DNA of 64,000 bases, taken from the NCBI RefSeq assembly GCF_000182565.1, contig NW_015971538.1:1341230-1405229 (forward strand), read 5' to 3'. This document shows positions 33,449 to 45,119 of the stretch, piece by piece. A program made the position numbers and the translations under genes. Under the pieces are notes generated by a model, which worked only from the letters and a program-made list of their open reading frames with translations, did not search any database and was not told where the DNA came from. This stretch comes from Spizellomyces punctatus DAOM BR117 (Eukaryota; Chytridiomycota; Chytridiomycetes; Spizellomycetales; Spizellomycetaceae). Position 1 is the first letter of the stretch, and every line of letters starts with the position of its first letter.

Positions 33449-34330
33449 CTATCGCCCTGTCTTCATTCTGCGAATCAGCGTCAAGTTTATCTTGTCCGTT
33501 ATGGGCTCGTTAACATTATTCATATTTTTATAAGAATAAGTTGATTCCGCAAAGAAGATGGGCATATACAAAGGATATTCATCATGCGATAGGAAGGAGG
33601 ATGTTGACAAATTTGGAACCTTAAAGTCTTTTCTCCGCAATAAATCGTTCTCAGAATCCTCTGCTTCATCCTGTTCGTAATGATATTTGAAGCCTTATAT
33701 GAGCGGTGACACTTGCACATCCTTTCCGTACAAGGAAATAGGCTTCTCAAATTGTCGGCCTGTGATACTCCCGATATGTTCTGGTACTGTGCTCGAGTGC
33801 TTTCTAAATAATCTCTCGAGCGAGTTACAGAACAAGCGCATACAGGTTCTCCTGAGCGGGATAATAGTCAAACTTTATGAGCGCATCTTGGTCAAAATCA
33901 TGTTCATAACTGCTTTTCGACAATTTCAAAATATTCAATGATGTGGTCAGGCGTAAGAGCCGCGCACGAAGACGTGGGCATATGAAAGTTGGTAAGGAAT
34001 TCGTAGCCAAGTCTAGGTGGCTTACAACGAGTAATGAGACTAATCTTCATATACAGTGAAGTGGGCATCACTGTAAACGACATGATTTCGGATTGGACCA
34101 CTTGACGAGTTGAATTCTGGATGAAGATTTACACCATATAACGCCTTCCTCACCTGCGAACCGTTGAATATGCCAGGTTTGTGTACTCGGCACAGAAAGT
34201 ATGTAAACCAAGGGTGGCAGGAAGTCATAGGGAAAGTCATGGGCATGGAAACGCTCAACATGCAGGAAAGGTGAGGTGACCGAGCTTGTCCAAAAACATC
34301 CTCCTTTTCTTTGTACATGTATGCCATAAC
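33449..34330 (-). CDS. Unresolved spliced (or broken) coding region, unknown function
   Basis: Several consecutive minus-strand blocks look protein-coding. They are HDFPYDFLPPLVYILSVP (about 34,245-34,190), NLHPEFNSSSGPIRNHVVYS (about 34,130-34,070), LGYEFLTNFHMPTSS and IIEYFEIVEKQ (about 34,010-33,905), YEHDFDQDALIKFDYYPAQE (about 33,905-33,850), and a terminal exon DEAEDSENDLLRRKDFKVPN ending near 33,449. I could not join them all in phase: neighbouring blocks differ by one base or overlap in different frames. The region is either an intron-rich gene with non-obvious sites or a decaying gene. It follows AHI1 on the same strand. No family is recognised. Confidence 0.4.
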
Positions 34331-34333
34331 CTA

Positions 34334-37300
34334 TCACACATTGACCAGTGACGACAGAGACCTACTGCTTTTACTTCCAGCCCTTCTCGAATAAACTCCA
34401 TCCTCCTCAACCGCGTGTCCCAGCAACGTACTACCCTCATCCCCCTTTCTTCTCCTCTCCTTTCGTCTCACAAGAGTCTCATCATGCACAGCACCAATAA
34501 TAGATCCCTGCGAGATACCAATATCCGTCGTGTCATTCAAGGGGCGTTCAGAAGAGTCGGAAGGGGATGTTGATGGTGCGGGGGAAGGATTTGAAGGTGG
34601 GACGAGGTCGTGGAGGGATTGTCGGACGAGGGAGATGAGAGCTGATACTTGTTTTTTACGGGATGCGAGTTTTTCGTCCAGAGGTGTTTGGGTGGGGTGT
34701 TTTGGTGGGCGGGTTGTGACGGGTTTGACGATAGGATGAGAGAGGGGGTCCTATGTTTTGCGTAGATCAGTATACATTCGGTTTGGCAGAGAAAGCACGG
34801 TTGAAAAAAAACATGCTGAGAGAACGAACCTGATCTTCCCCTTCAACCCACTTCCACACTCCAACCGGTGTCCGTTCTCCAAAACTCACAAAGCACACCA
34901 TGTGCTCCCATGGATGAAATCCGACATCCACTACAGTGGTACCCACCTCGTATACTTTTACTGTTTTTCCTGTATCCGTTTCCCAGACCATAACCCGGGA
35001 ATCTTCCGTCCCACTCAGGACATAGGAGCCGCAGGGTGTATAGGTTGGTCTGATAAAGGTTGTATGCGTGGTTGTTGTTGGTGCGCCGGTGTAGGTTGTT
35101 AGGATGCGGTAGACTCTGGTGTCGAGGGTGTGCAGGGTGTGTGTGGAGAGGTGTACGAGGATCCTTCGATTGTGTGGATGGAGTTTGAGAGTTGTGATGG
35201 GTGTGCCCTAGTTACATACATACATTGTCAACCCTGTTTGATGGAGCGCACCCATGATAAACCAAAAATACTAAAAAAAACATACCTGAAATCCTCCATA
35301 TTTTTTCACACAAACAAACCCGCCCTCTCCAGTCTCCTCACTCCAAACCCGAATCATACCTTCCCCATCCGCACTAAACAACCGGCCGGAAGCATCAAAG
35401 ACAACGCTGTTTACGTTCTTCTCGTGTCCACGGAGGATTTGTGTGGGGAGGGGATCGAGGTGCGATTTACGGGTGTGGTGCAGAGAGTAGATGCGAATGA
35501 GGGTGTCGTAGCATCCTGTTGCTATTCGATTTGTGTGCGAATTGGGTGATGTAGCGGTGGGATGAGATGGGCTGTGGAATGCGTGTTGGTGGGCATATGT
35601 TGGATGAAAGGTTGCTGTGTAAACGTAGGACGGATGATGAAGAATCAAGGAGGGAGCACTGGGGGGAAAAGACCACACGCGGACCGACCCGTCCGATGAT
35701 GCAGAGACAAGCTCACTAAACCACAAAAGTCAACAATCTCTACTTTAGGGCGCAAAAACTTTATTAATAGATACCTATCATCTCGGGCCCAATTCACCTC
35801 ATAAACCAAATCAGCATGCCCAGTGAGGACCGCCACGCGTTCCGCGGTCAAGACACGGTAAACCTTGATCGGGTATCCACTCTCATCCATGCAGGCTATA
35901 GCAAGGTACTGCCCACTATGCGAGAACGAGCAGGTAAAGGCTCCTCTATGGCCATGTTTGTTAATATTTAGTCTAATTAAACAGTACAACGGGGGACATA
36001 CTTTGTTCCTGAGTCAATACGGTAGAGAATGGTATTAGGGAGTTTGCACCGTTGTCCTTGTCGCCGACGCCATTGTGGGTGCTTTTGCTGTATAAAATAT
36101 CAGATATGAAGGCCGTTAGGCAACGTGGCGGGATGAATGTTCGTACCTGGGTAGGTGTCGAAACAAGAGGACTAGTAACCGATTCCCCAATCTGTCTTTT
36201 GGCATGGTACATATGCAGTAACTAGAACCAAACCCGTCAATTTCCCCCATTTTACGACAAAGGATACCCCCCAAAAAGCATGAATGCACGCACCTGTTCC
36301 AAGCTCTCCTTTCCAACCTCCACATCCGTTGGCAGAATAGCACGTCCAGTGACGTGTCGAGGTGGGAGGGGATGTCGACCGGATACAGTGACATACAATG
36401 TCGACTCAAATTTCTTTCGTTTCTTTGCTTGAAAGCAGCGGTAGACGAGAGGAATCGGGTCGGAAGGAGAGGATGGATGTGGGAAGAGTGGGTACTGGTA
36501 AAGCTGTAATCGCGCCTGTAAAGAATCAGACAGGATTGTGAGGTCCTATTTGGCTGCATGGTGTGGTCAAATACAAATAGTTTGTGTGAGGCGCACTTAC
36601 TTTTTGTTCTGTATTTGCCTTTTTTCCTGCGCTCACTAACTTGAGAAACCCCCACGCAATGCGACGGTACCCATCTGACTGTCCCCTAGTACCCACAAAA
36701 AAAAGGATTAATTTTACATATGTTTATTCATAAAATATCAGCCATAACGTACCTAATCACTGCTTTTCCGGTGACAAGTTCCAGTACCTCAAACATCACC
36801 ATGACGTTCTCAACGGAAAGAAGGTGGAGATAGCCTTCGTTGAACACGAGATCTTCTTCCCAAGCGGGTACGGTGGTTTGATGGTGCGGGAAGCTGAATG
36901 GCTTGGAGGGGAAATATTTGTTTTGGGTAAGACTGCAAGATAACCGAAAAAGAACATTTCAAAAAGTTATATACCTTTGTCATGGCGGGGAGGATATACG
37001 AAACATGATCGGGTTCATGCCGAGTCGTGACAGGTCGGTTTGGATCGGATTTGGGAATGTATTTACCTGTTTGTGCGTCTAGAAATAGTTTTTATAATTG
37101 AGCGTTTACTCAACTGTATGCACAAACAGCAACCAAAATGAACGTACCGAGAATGTGAACTCTTACCAAGGGTGCAGCAACCCGTGCATCTAGTTTGAAC
37201 CGATCAGCACCATGGATGCGTATATTGACAATAGAGTGTTCAAAATCCGATAACGGACGACTGAGATGCGAAAAAAGCGTATCAGGCTCAGATTGCGCAG

Positions 37301-38711
37301 CGGATTTTTTCGATTTCCGCTTTTTTGGGGGTGTATCCTGTTTCGGTTGTGGAAGAGGCGGTGGTTGAGTTTGCTCAATGAGATTCTCTGTCGAACCGGT
37401 TTTTTCTAATCGCCACATGGACGCAACTGATCTCCAGCTGAATAAGGAACGTTGGGGTTTTGTTTGTGCGGGTTGTGAAATGTTTTCGCGGGAGGTTGCG
37501 GGTGAGCCTTTCAGGGGGACGTAGGTGGGTTCGATGGCGTCGAGGGAGTGCCATGAGTGGGTCGCGAGGGATTTGCGACTGGGTGGCCGGCGTGATGGGG
37601 GGGATGGGGGTGGATGGGAAGGTATGAGTGTCGGTGATGGGCTGGGTTGGCTTGACGTTGGGTTAGTGGCGGGTTGTTTTGAATCCATTCCTGTCGTGCT
37701 CCCTGATATTGATCGTGTCTTGCTCTTTTTCTTTTTGTGCTTTTTTTGAATGTTGGGTCGTGCATCAACGCTCGATTTGGACCCCCTCCTCTTCACCCCT
37801 GCCTCATCACCATCAGAATCCTTTCTCACTCGCGCACGCACGTCACGCGAGACAGACCGTTCAGATCCTCTCTGTCTCTCGACACTCTTGCCGGATTCAG
37901 ACCGCCTCCGCTTAACCTCTTTGATTCCTTCTCCATCATTTTCAGAACCCTTCACTCTCCCACCTTCACGCGAAACGGACCGAAGAGATCCGCGTCTCTG
38001 TTTTTCGGCACTCTTACCGGATTCAGACCGCCTTCTCTTGACCTCTTTGATTCCTTCTCCATCATTTTCAGAACCCTTCACTCTCCCACCTTCACGCGAA
38101 ACGGACCGAAGAGATCCGCGTCTCTGTTTTTCGGCACTCTTACCGGATTCAGACCGCCTTCTCTTGACCTCTTTGATTCCTTCCCCGTCATTGTCAGAAC
38201 CTTTCCCCCTCCCACCTTCACGCGAAACGGACCGAAGAGATCCCCGTCTCTGTCTTTCGGGCTTGTCCGATTTAGATCTACGTGTCTTATCGGGTTCATC
38301 AATGGGTTCAGTTCGTAATGAGTGCGGTTCAGACAACTTCGTAGCTGATAAAGCTTTGAGCCGTTTATCGTGTTTTGATCGAGTTTTGCGTCCATCTTTG
38401 TCAACGTTGTTTTTAATGTCTTGTATGGAAGGTGGGTTTCGAGATGTTGATCGAGTACGATGTTTCTCGTCATCACCCTTGTTGTTTCTTTGGTCAGATT
38501 TCGATTCAGGATGTTTAGATACTGATTGAGACCTTATTTGATCGGTTTGGATAGTGTCTGTACCGGACTCGTGGGGTTTGCTAGATCCCGACATGGAGTG
38601 ATCACCTTCCTTTAAGGGTTGCATAGATTCAAGACGAGATCGGGACCGGCGTCGTGGGGAAATGGGTGCATTGGGATCTATGGGAGTAGGCTCGGGTATC
38701 GGACGTTGCAT
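34334..38711 (-). CDS. AHI1: AHI1/jouberin orthologue, WD40 protein of the ciliary transition zone
   Basis: The conserved part starts at the end of exon 1 (APLVRVHIL) and continues DAQTGKYIPKSDPNRPV and SYILPAMTK, then the blocks PLPPRHVTGRAILP and LYQYPLFPHP, typical of AHI1. The WD40 repeats follow: GAFTCSFSHSGQYLAIAC, SGYPIKVYRV, LVYEVNWARDDRYLL, ELVSASSDGSVRVW, HHPSYVYTATFHP, TGCYDTLIRIY and VNSVVFDASGRLFSADGEG. AHI1 acts at the base of cilia with the tectonic/MKS complex. The first exon (38711 to ~37,145) encodes ~520 residues of basic Ser/Arg-rich sequence with a threefold 42-residue repeat. The C-terminus is a charged tail (KERRRKGDEGS) and lacks the SH3 domain of animal AHI1. The gene has many short introns. 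Start codons of AHI1 and the divergent YchF gene are only 165 bp apart. Confidence 0.88.
37900..38265 (-). repeat. 126-bp in-frame tandem repeat (about three copies) inside AHI1 exon 1
   Basis: Three consecutive copies of a 126-bp unit encode a 42-residue block containing RRGSLRSVSREGGR, KGSENDGEGIKEVKRRR and SESGK. The two central copies are almost identical and the outer ones are diverged, so the array is recent. Both unit length and frame are preserved. The block resembles phosphorylatable RS-type sequence. Confidence 0.85.
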
Positions 38712-38876
38712 CAAAGATTGTATTCGTGCAATAACAAAAAACCTGTATAGCTATCCAAATGAAGCACACCTCTACAAAGGATGGTATTTCAAGCTGATTA
38801 CATAACGCGTTCTGGGTCCAGTGGCTGTGAAATTCATACGGTTTTCTTTGTTGGGCTACAAACCATTGGGGGCAAG

Positions 38877-40370
38877 ATGCGGATTGATAAATGTCTCCAG
38901 AGATGGAATTCCGTGCGTGGGTATGCGGCGCCAAGAAAGAAAAAGGTGGAGGGGTTAGGAAGGGCTGGGACGAATTTGAAAATGGTAAAGAAATGAAACG
39001 TGATGCATGTCTTTTTGTGTGTGATGTTGTAGTAAAGGCTTTTTTGGAGTAGGGAATTGTGGGTATGCCCAACGTGGGGAAATCCTCATTCTTTAATGCG
39101 TTAACAAATAGTTCTGTTGCTGCCGAGGTAAACATGGTGGATTGCATTCTTTTTCTTTCGCATGTAGTCATGAACATAACATCTCTCAATTCGCAGAATT
39201 ATCCATTTTGCACCATTGACCCAACAACAGCTCGCACAGCTCTACCAGACCCACGATACGACCACCTCCTCCATCTCCACAACCCAAAAACAAGTGTACC
39301 ATCCTACCTCACGACAACAGATATAGCCGGCCTCGTACGAGGTGCACACCAAGGACACGGACTCGGAAACAATTTTCTAGCACACATTCAAGCTGTGGAT
39401 GGATTGTTTCATTTGGTGAGGGGGTTTGGAGGGGATGTACTTCATGTTGAGGGGAATGTGGATCCTGTGAGGGATGTTGGGATTATTAGGGAAGAGTTGT
39501 TGAAGCGGGATATAGGAGTTTTGGAAAGGGAGAGTGCGAGGAAACGGGGGGATATAGGGGTTTTGGGTCGGGTTTTGGAGTGGGTGAAAGGGGGCCAAGA
39601 GGTTCGGACGGGGAATTGGGATGAGGAGGAAGTGGAGGTGATTAACACGTTGGGACTTTTGACGGCTAAACCCGTTGTCTACTTGGTATGTTAAAGTTTG
39701 TTTGACTTTTAAAACTGACTACGAACCAATATTTCAATACCTTCAAGTGCAACACCAGTCCCGAATCCTACATTCGCAAACAAAACCCATACCTCCCCCA
39801 CCTAAAAGCCACGCTCCCAAACGACACACTCATTCCCTACTCTGGAACACTCGAAACGACACTCGCGAGTCTCCAGCCGGTAGAACGCGCCGCGTATTTG
39901 CACGATATGGCAATCAAGTACGATGCACCTGGTCCAGTCGTCTCGGCGTTACCGGGAATAATATGGGCAGGGTATAAAGCTCTTGGACTCATCAACTGTA
40001 CGTATAAATATATTGATGTTGGTTTAGATGATGGGGTGCTGAATTTTGTGTACCAGTTTTTACAGCATCGGAAAAGGAAGTTCGATCCTGGACAATTCGA
40101 CAGGGAACAAAAGCTCCACAAGCCGCTGCAGTCATTCACACCGATTTTGAAAAATCCTTTGCGGGTGTGGATGTTACGTCTTTTGACCGGGTTTTGCAAG
40201 AAGGTGTCACGGCCAAGGCAGTTCAAAGAGGAAGGGACTATGAGGTTGAGGATGGAGATGTTGTTTGTGAGTTTTCTTTTTTTGTTTGTTGGTGTTGATT
40301 TTAAGAGTTTATGTGGATTTGTTTTCTGACTTTTGATCCAGACTTTAGAATTGCGGCAAGGAAAAAGTAG
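38877..40370 (+). CDS. YchF/OLA1-family ATPase/GTPase, mitochondrial-type paralogue
   Basis: Six exons (38877-38984, 39053-39127, 39197-39685, 39748-39997, 40057-40266, 40342-40370) encode about 386 residues. Exon 1 is a presequence-like stretch (MRIDKCLQRWNSVRGYAAP). The G domain follows with GIVGMPNVGKSSFFNALT, NYPFCTIDP, TTDIAGLVRGAHQGHGLGN and the split (K)PVVYL/CNTS site. The C-terminal TGS domain begins FFTASEKEVRSWTIRQGTK and ends VYFRIAARKK. YchF proteins prefer ATP and associate with ribosomes or proteasomes. The basic N-terminus suggests a mitochondrial form like yeast Ylf2, by inference. It is divergent from AHI1. Confidence 0.9.
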
Positions 40371-40664
40371 ATTGTGAACTGAGTATAGGACGAAATACAA
40401 ACATTTAAACAAGATTATTTTTTGTTGAGAATAAACCGGGCACGGCAAGCAACATTGCGCATTACAGATCACACTATACCATCCTCTTGTTTCATTTCAC
40501 GCTTTGCAATATGTTTATCACTTGTTTGGGTCTTTTGTAAAGTAGATGGGATAAGCTGCCACGATCGCGCGTAGTGGCTTGTCAACCAAAGATCCTGTAC
40601 ACGCGTACAAAAAGGGAACGTGTCCGAACTCGCAACTTTGTTGCAATCATCATACGAAAGCGAA
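40371..40664. other. Short spacer between YchF and CDC37
   Basis: About 290 bp. It holds the YchF 3' end and a T-rich stretch, and no gene is seen. Confidence 0.4.
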
Positions 40665-42364
40665 ATGCCTCTAGGTAAGAAACCCAAATACCAATATGAG
40701 ATAAAACATACTCACAATATACATAGACTACAGCAAATGGGATAAACTCGAATTAAGCGATGACGAAGATTTCGAATGCCAGTACGTAAAAAACCCTCAA
40801 CCCAAAGAAAACTCTACGAGTTCTTATCCCAAAAAAACCATATAAACATTTACACATTTTTCTTTTACGCACTAGTCCAAATGTCGACAAAGCCTCCATG
40901 GTTCGCTGGCGCCAATCCGAAATCCACCGACAACGACACGCCCGAAAAGTAAAACTTGAATGCCTATCGCATGAAACCCAAATCAACACCCAAGCCCAAT
41001 CCGCACTGCAAACCCTCTTAGATTCGCAAGACGCTTTATCAAAATGTCGACATCTCGTGGGTGTGGCAAAAACATGGGACAAGGAATTAACTGAAGCGTA
41101 CTATAAGCGATTGGAAATGGATTGGGATGCACGGTGGGGGCCTGTTCAACCGGATGTATTTGTCGAAGGGCGGGTTGAGTTTTCGGAGCTTTTTGGTGGT
41201 GTTTTGGAAAAGTTGGAGGGTGGGGATGTTCAGAGTGTTGTTGAGGGTGCTGTTGCGAGGATTAGGGAACGACAAAAGCTTGTGGATGATGTTGTGAGGA
41301 GGGAGGAGGAGGAGGCTAAGAAGAAGGTTACGGTGGATGATTTGAAGGAGGGGTTTAATAAGACGGTATGGGATTTTGTAGCGTGCTTTCTTGGGAATGT
41401 GCGTTTTGCTCATGTTTTTCTTGTTTTTTTTGGGAGTAGGTCATGTCTAAAAAAACCGTCAAGCCAAACGAGAAGCAGACGGTTATTGAAACGATTCATA
41501 CACCCGGCAATGGAGCTGGGGCTAGCCATGTTGTATGTTTTCTTGTTTTTGTTTTGGTTCGCTCTATTGGGTGCTCATCATTCCATACGGCTGGTTCACA
41601 TTAGCAGTCAAACCCTCCCCCACCACCACCGTCGGAAGAAGACGACGAGGAGGCCGACCGTATCACATACCCCCCCGCCGAGGCCTTTTCAAAAATTTCT
41701 ACAATGGAACAGAGTTTTGCGTTTCTTCTCCAAAACCCTACATTGGTCTCACAACGCTATTCAGACATGATTCTCGCTGAAGCTTTTCGGAAGCAAATGG
41801 ACGGACAGGATAAAGAAGCGAGACAGTGTGTCCAGCAAGCGTTGTTGTTGCAGTATTGTGCATTGTTGGGTGGAGATGGCGTACGACTGTTTTTTACCCG
41901 GTATGTCCTAAGCCTACTCATATTGAATAACGGAAAAGCAATGATCAAACTTGTAAATTAGTCTCTCATCACCCAACCATACGGCCTCAACCATGTTCCA
42001 CAAGGACGTATTAGAAACCTACACCCGAATCCAAACCCGCGTACAAACCCTCCTCGCCGAACAATCCGCAACCCAAGCCGCCGAACGCGCCGCCCTCGAA
42101 CAACGCCTCGCATCCTGTACTCGACCCGACGGAACATACTTTTTACCGATTTCAGAGGATGCGTCCGAGGAGGAACGTGAGCGATCTCGAGTGTTTGGTG
42201 AACTTGCACCGGAATTCCAGAAAGCACTGTTGTTGCAGGATGTGGATTTGATTAATGGGTTTTTGTCGAGTGTTGGGCGGGAGGAGGGGGAGAGGGTTGT
42301 GAGGTTATGTTCTGGGGTGGGGTTATTGGATCTAGAAGAAGAAGAAGAAGAGGGGGACTCGTAA
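40665..42364 (+). CDS. CDC37: Hsp90 co-chaperone Cdc37
   Basis: Six exons (40665-40674, 40727-40781, 40876-41365, 41440-41532, 41608-41900, 41962-42364) encode about 447 residues. The N-terminus MPLDYSKWDKLELSDDED has the conserved kinase-client segment, with the acidic patch that usually follows YSKWD. Later come SMVRWRQSEIHRQR and the Hsp90-binding core: FAFLLQNPTLV, ARQCVQQALLLQYCALLGGDGVRLFF and SSPNHTASTMFHKDVLETY. Cdc37 loads protein kinases onto Hsp90 in the cytosol. Ser14 of vertebrate/yeast Cdc37 (CK2 site) corresponds to the Ser in ELSDDED. Its stop lies 50 bp from the convergent NTF2-like gene. The exon 4 donor has two in-frame options three bases apart. Confidence 0.93.
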
Positions 42365-42413
42365 AGGAGTTACAATCAATGTATACATTTTATTTGGAGA
42401 CGCAATGGGAAAA

Positions 42414-43091
42414 CTATGTATGTTTTTCATATTCCAACACAAGTTTCTTGTCAGTCGTAACGACCCTCCACCCAACCCTCTCCAAAACCTTGTCCAAACC
42501 CCTCGCAAAACCCCCTAACGCATAAACCACCCAAAAATACATGAAAAACTGAATCCAAACCGTAACCCAATACCCCACTTTAGAAAACGGTTGCGGAATG
42601 ACGGCACCGACGATATCCGCTGTAGGATAATAATCTTCTTGACGTGATATATAGTATTTTGTTTTCCCGTCTTCTTTTTGGATGGGTTTGAGGTGGATGA
42701 TGGATATCACTCGGGCTGTTTGGGGTTTTGGTGAGGGGTAGATGATGGGACTGAATTCGTAGGATATGTCTGATACGAGTTTTGTTTTATGCGTGTTTAA
42801 ATCTAAAAGTGTGTGTGTATTGTTTAAAAGTTCTGAAAAAACAAACGAAAAAAAGAAAATGTGGGGTATCTTACATAAATCATGAAAAACAAGTGTGGGA
42901 AACCGTTTATTCATCCTCCCCCACTCTAAATACACCTTTCCAAACCCATTTTGACCGGAAGCAATGAAGAATGGGTGTATGAATTCTGCGTTTGGTGTTG
43001 TGTATTTTTCAAGAGTTTTTTGGATGCTTTCGGGGTTTGTTGAGAGGAGGGTGGATACGATTTGGGGGAATTCTTTGATGGGGTTTTCCAT
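42414..43091 (-). CDS. SigF-like NTF2-like domain membrane protein (fungal family)
   Basis: Starting MENPIKEFPQIVSTLLSTNP, the sequence matches the fungal family annotated as SigF-like NTF2-like domain proteins: a short helical start, TPNAEFIHPFFIASG, a curved beta sheet, the motif QEDYYPTADIV, and a C-terminal membrane helix (GYWVTVWIQFFMYFWVVYALG). One short intron interrupts it near 42,880-42,830 (GTAAGATACC donor). The NTF2 fold suggests a small-molecule or protein pocket facing the cytosol, but the function is not known. The protein is tail-to-tail with CDC37. Confidence 0.8.
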   Translation of the reverse strand: MENPIKEFPQIVSTLLSTNPESIQKTLEKYTTPNAEFIHPFFIASGQNGFGKVYLEWGRMNKRFPTLVFHDLCKIPHIFFFSFVFSELLNNTHTLLDLNTHKTKLVSDISYEFSPIIYPSPKPQTARVISIIHLKPIQKEDGKTKYYISRQEDYYPTADIVGAVIPQPFSKVGYWVTVWIQFFMYFWVVYALGGFARGLDKVLERVGWRVVTTDKKLVLEYEKHT

Positions 43092-43578
43092 TCTTTTGTG
43101 TTGAGTTGGGAGGGTTGAAGGAGGGGAGGGTTGGCAAGAATGGATTGGGATTTAAAGAAGAGTGTTTTGATGATTGCTTGGTGTGATTTCTGTAGATGCT
43201 GCGCATGTATTTAACAAAAGTGTTCCAATAGGGGTGTGAAATGATGTCATTTGTGGGATTTTCTTTTTTTGGGCACACTCGACCATGCATGGTTTTTCGA
43301 CCTGTCCAACGTATTTCGTATTCCGGCAGATGACGATGTTGGCAGTTATAGTGCGGAATGCATAACACCATGCAAAAGTATCTGTAGCATCTGTAGCTAT
43401 TCCCAAACTGGTTAAGGTTTTCTGGATGGACTGTTGATTTTGGTCATTTCTGCGTGATTGGAAGGACCACTTTTTTGCCATCTCCTCTTCCTCTCTGCCC
43501 ATGGCTGTGTACTTTTTGGACAGAGTTCTTGTCGGCAGCAACCGAATGGGAATTCAACAAAGTTGACCTCGTCGTTAA

Positions 43579-43670
43579 GTTGCACATTAATGAAGAACAC
43601 CACGTGATGTTCTCTCTCATCGTCGTCAGGTTCACGGGTAATCACGTGATGTTCTTCACTAATGTGCAAC
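43579..43670. mobile_element. MITE-like hairpin element, copy 1
   Basis: A 92-bp element with ~30-bp near-perfect terminal inverted repeats (GTTGCACATTAATGAAGAAC at the left, GTTCTTCACTAATGTGCAAC at the right) and a ~30-nt loop. Each arm carries a CACGTGAT palindrome. TAA flanks it on both sides, possibly a target duplication. It has no coding capacity. A related copy sits in the intron of the peroxygenase gene. Confidence 0.7.
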
Positions 43671-43804
43671 TAACTTGTGAGGAAGTGGGATGAATAGTTT
43701 TCAACCAGGAAATGGCTTGGTATTTTCGCGGATTGAGGATTTGTTGTATTGTCGATTCGGCCATATGGTTTTGGGTGATTGGAGCTTATGCTCTCGGCTA
43801 GATG

Positions 43805-44310
43805 TGCCTTGTAGGCAGTTACCGAACGGGAGTCAAACGGGACGCGAGAGCCCATTTTTTCTATTCTGCCCATTAAAGACCTACTTGTCACTCCTACAGC
43901 CGTTATTCATCACCACTTTGTTGATGCGCCTTGGGTGATAAGAAGAACTTTATGCCATCTCTTCTCGGCATGTGTGCCTTGTAAACCGGGGCCATCTGTT
44001 CTGCCCATTGAAGCCCTACTTGTCACTCCTACAAACCGTTATTCATCACCACTTTGTTGATCCGCCTTGGGTGATAAGAAGAACTCTAGAGCCTTGTGAA
44101 CGGGGGCCAAACGGGCGCGAGAGCCCATTTATCTATTCTGCCCATTAAAGCCCTACTTTCACTCCTACAACCGTTATTCATCACCACATTGTCGAGGTGA
44201 TAAGGAGAACTTTATGCCATCTCTTCTCGGGTTGGGTTCCTTGTGGAGAGCCAAACGGTGGAGAGTGGCTATATTTCTATTCTGCAACATTAAAGCCCTA
44301 CTTTATGCGG
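43805..44310. repeat. Four degenerate tandem copies of a ~120-165 bp unit
   Basis: Units begin near 43,805, 43,972, 44,090 and 44,235, each starting with a (G/T)CCTTGTG-like box. They continue with GAGAGCCCATTT, CTATTCTGCCCATTAAAG, CCTACTT-TCACTCCTACAA, CCGTTATTCATCACCAC, and GGTGATAAGAAGAACTTTAT. Copies differ by indels (unit 2 lacks the middle part and unit 4 is truncated). No coding content or transposase is seen. Confidence 0.75.
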
Positions 44311-44337
44311 GGGTATAACTTTAAACCATTTAAGAAA

Positions 44338-44525
44338 AAAAACTGTATTTCCCGATATTGTTTGGGCCACAGAACCGAAAAATCCAAAAGAAATGCCAGA
44401 GTGAAGGTCCAAAAATGCCAATCTGCGCCCCCATGTTTGTTTACAAACTAAAACCACAAAAATGTTATTTTCCGATATTCGTTTGGGCCACAGAAACAGA
44501 AAACCCCCAAAAGAAATAATGATGA
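44338..44525. repeat. Pair of ~45-bp direct repeats
   Basis: TTTCCCGATATTGTTTGGGC at about 44,348 and TTTTCCGATATTCGTTTGGG at about 44,469 each run on into a GGCCACAGAA(A)C-GAAAA stretch and a CCAAAAGAAAT tail. They lie about 120 bp apart in direct orientation. They continue the repeat island between the NTF2-like gene and the peroxygenase gene. Confidence 0.55.
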
Positions 44526-45039
44526 CCCCTCTAGGAAGATGACCCTGTGCAGAAAAACGCTTTCAAATGCACTCTCAAATGGCAAGCCGACAACCAAAAA
44601 GTTTTTGAAAAATGTCGTCTGCGCCCAATTGTCGGAGTTTACCCAACTCCTTCACTCCGCACCGCCGCCCACATGAGAGCAGCATGCACAAGCAATAACA
44701 CCATTTCCAACAACTTTTTTTGGAAAGGAGCGGCATAATGGCCATCCCGTTCACCTGTACTTCAAAAAAAAAGACTGCAAGCAAAAAAAAAACAAAACAA
44801 AGGACACGCTTGCAATGACACTTCTCAGACATGCCACAGAGGGGAATGTGGGCCATGCCATGTGCTTTTGCCTTTTGGGATCTATATTCTGGTTGGTTTT
44901 GGACCATTGCTCGTTGTGGTTAAAGACCAAAAAAAAATGAGAAGACTGGCGGCGGCGGGAGGGGGAGTTGAGATGGCCCGACTCAATTCGTTGCAAAAAA
45001 AAAAAAGAACGGTTTGCAAAACGAGTTGAGGATCTCCAA

Positions 45040-45047
45040 TATAAATA
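45040..45047 (+). promoter_or_regulatory. TATA box of the peroxygenase gene
   Basis: TATAAATA lies 80 bp upstream of the ATG and is preceded by CCAA. Spacing fits a fungal core promoter with a leader of about 50 nt. Confidence 0.45.
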
Positions 45048-45119
45048 TCTAGGTTTCCAGATGCCTTCTTCACTCTATTCAAGTTCCTCACCTCTTCACT
45101 TGTCTTTGTGTTTCTGACC

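Noticed and set aside
33960-34010. Resemblance of LTNFHMPTSS to the QueA (tRNA queuosine) motif
   Set aside because: QueA is a bacterial enzyme and no other QueA motif is present; the similarity is a short chance match.
34040-34330. C-terminal extension of AHI1 (SH3 domain) past the stop at 34334
   Set aside because: The stop is in frame after a coherent tail and the downstream blocks do not look like SH3; treated as a separate unresolved region.
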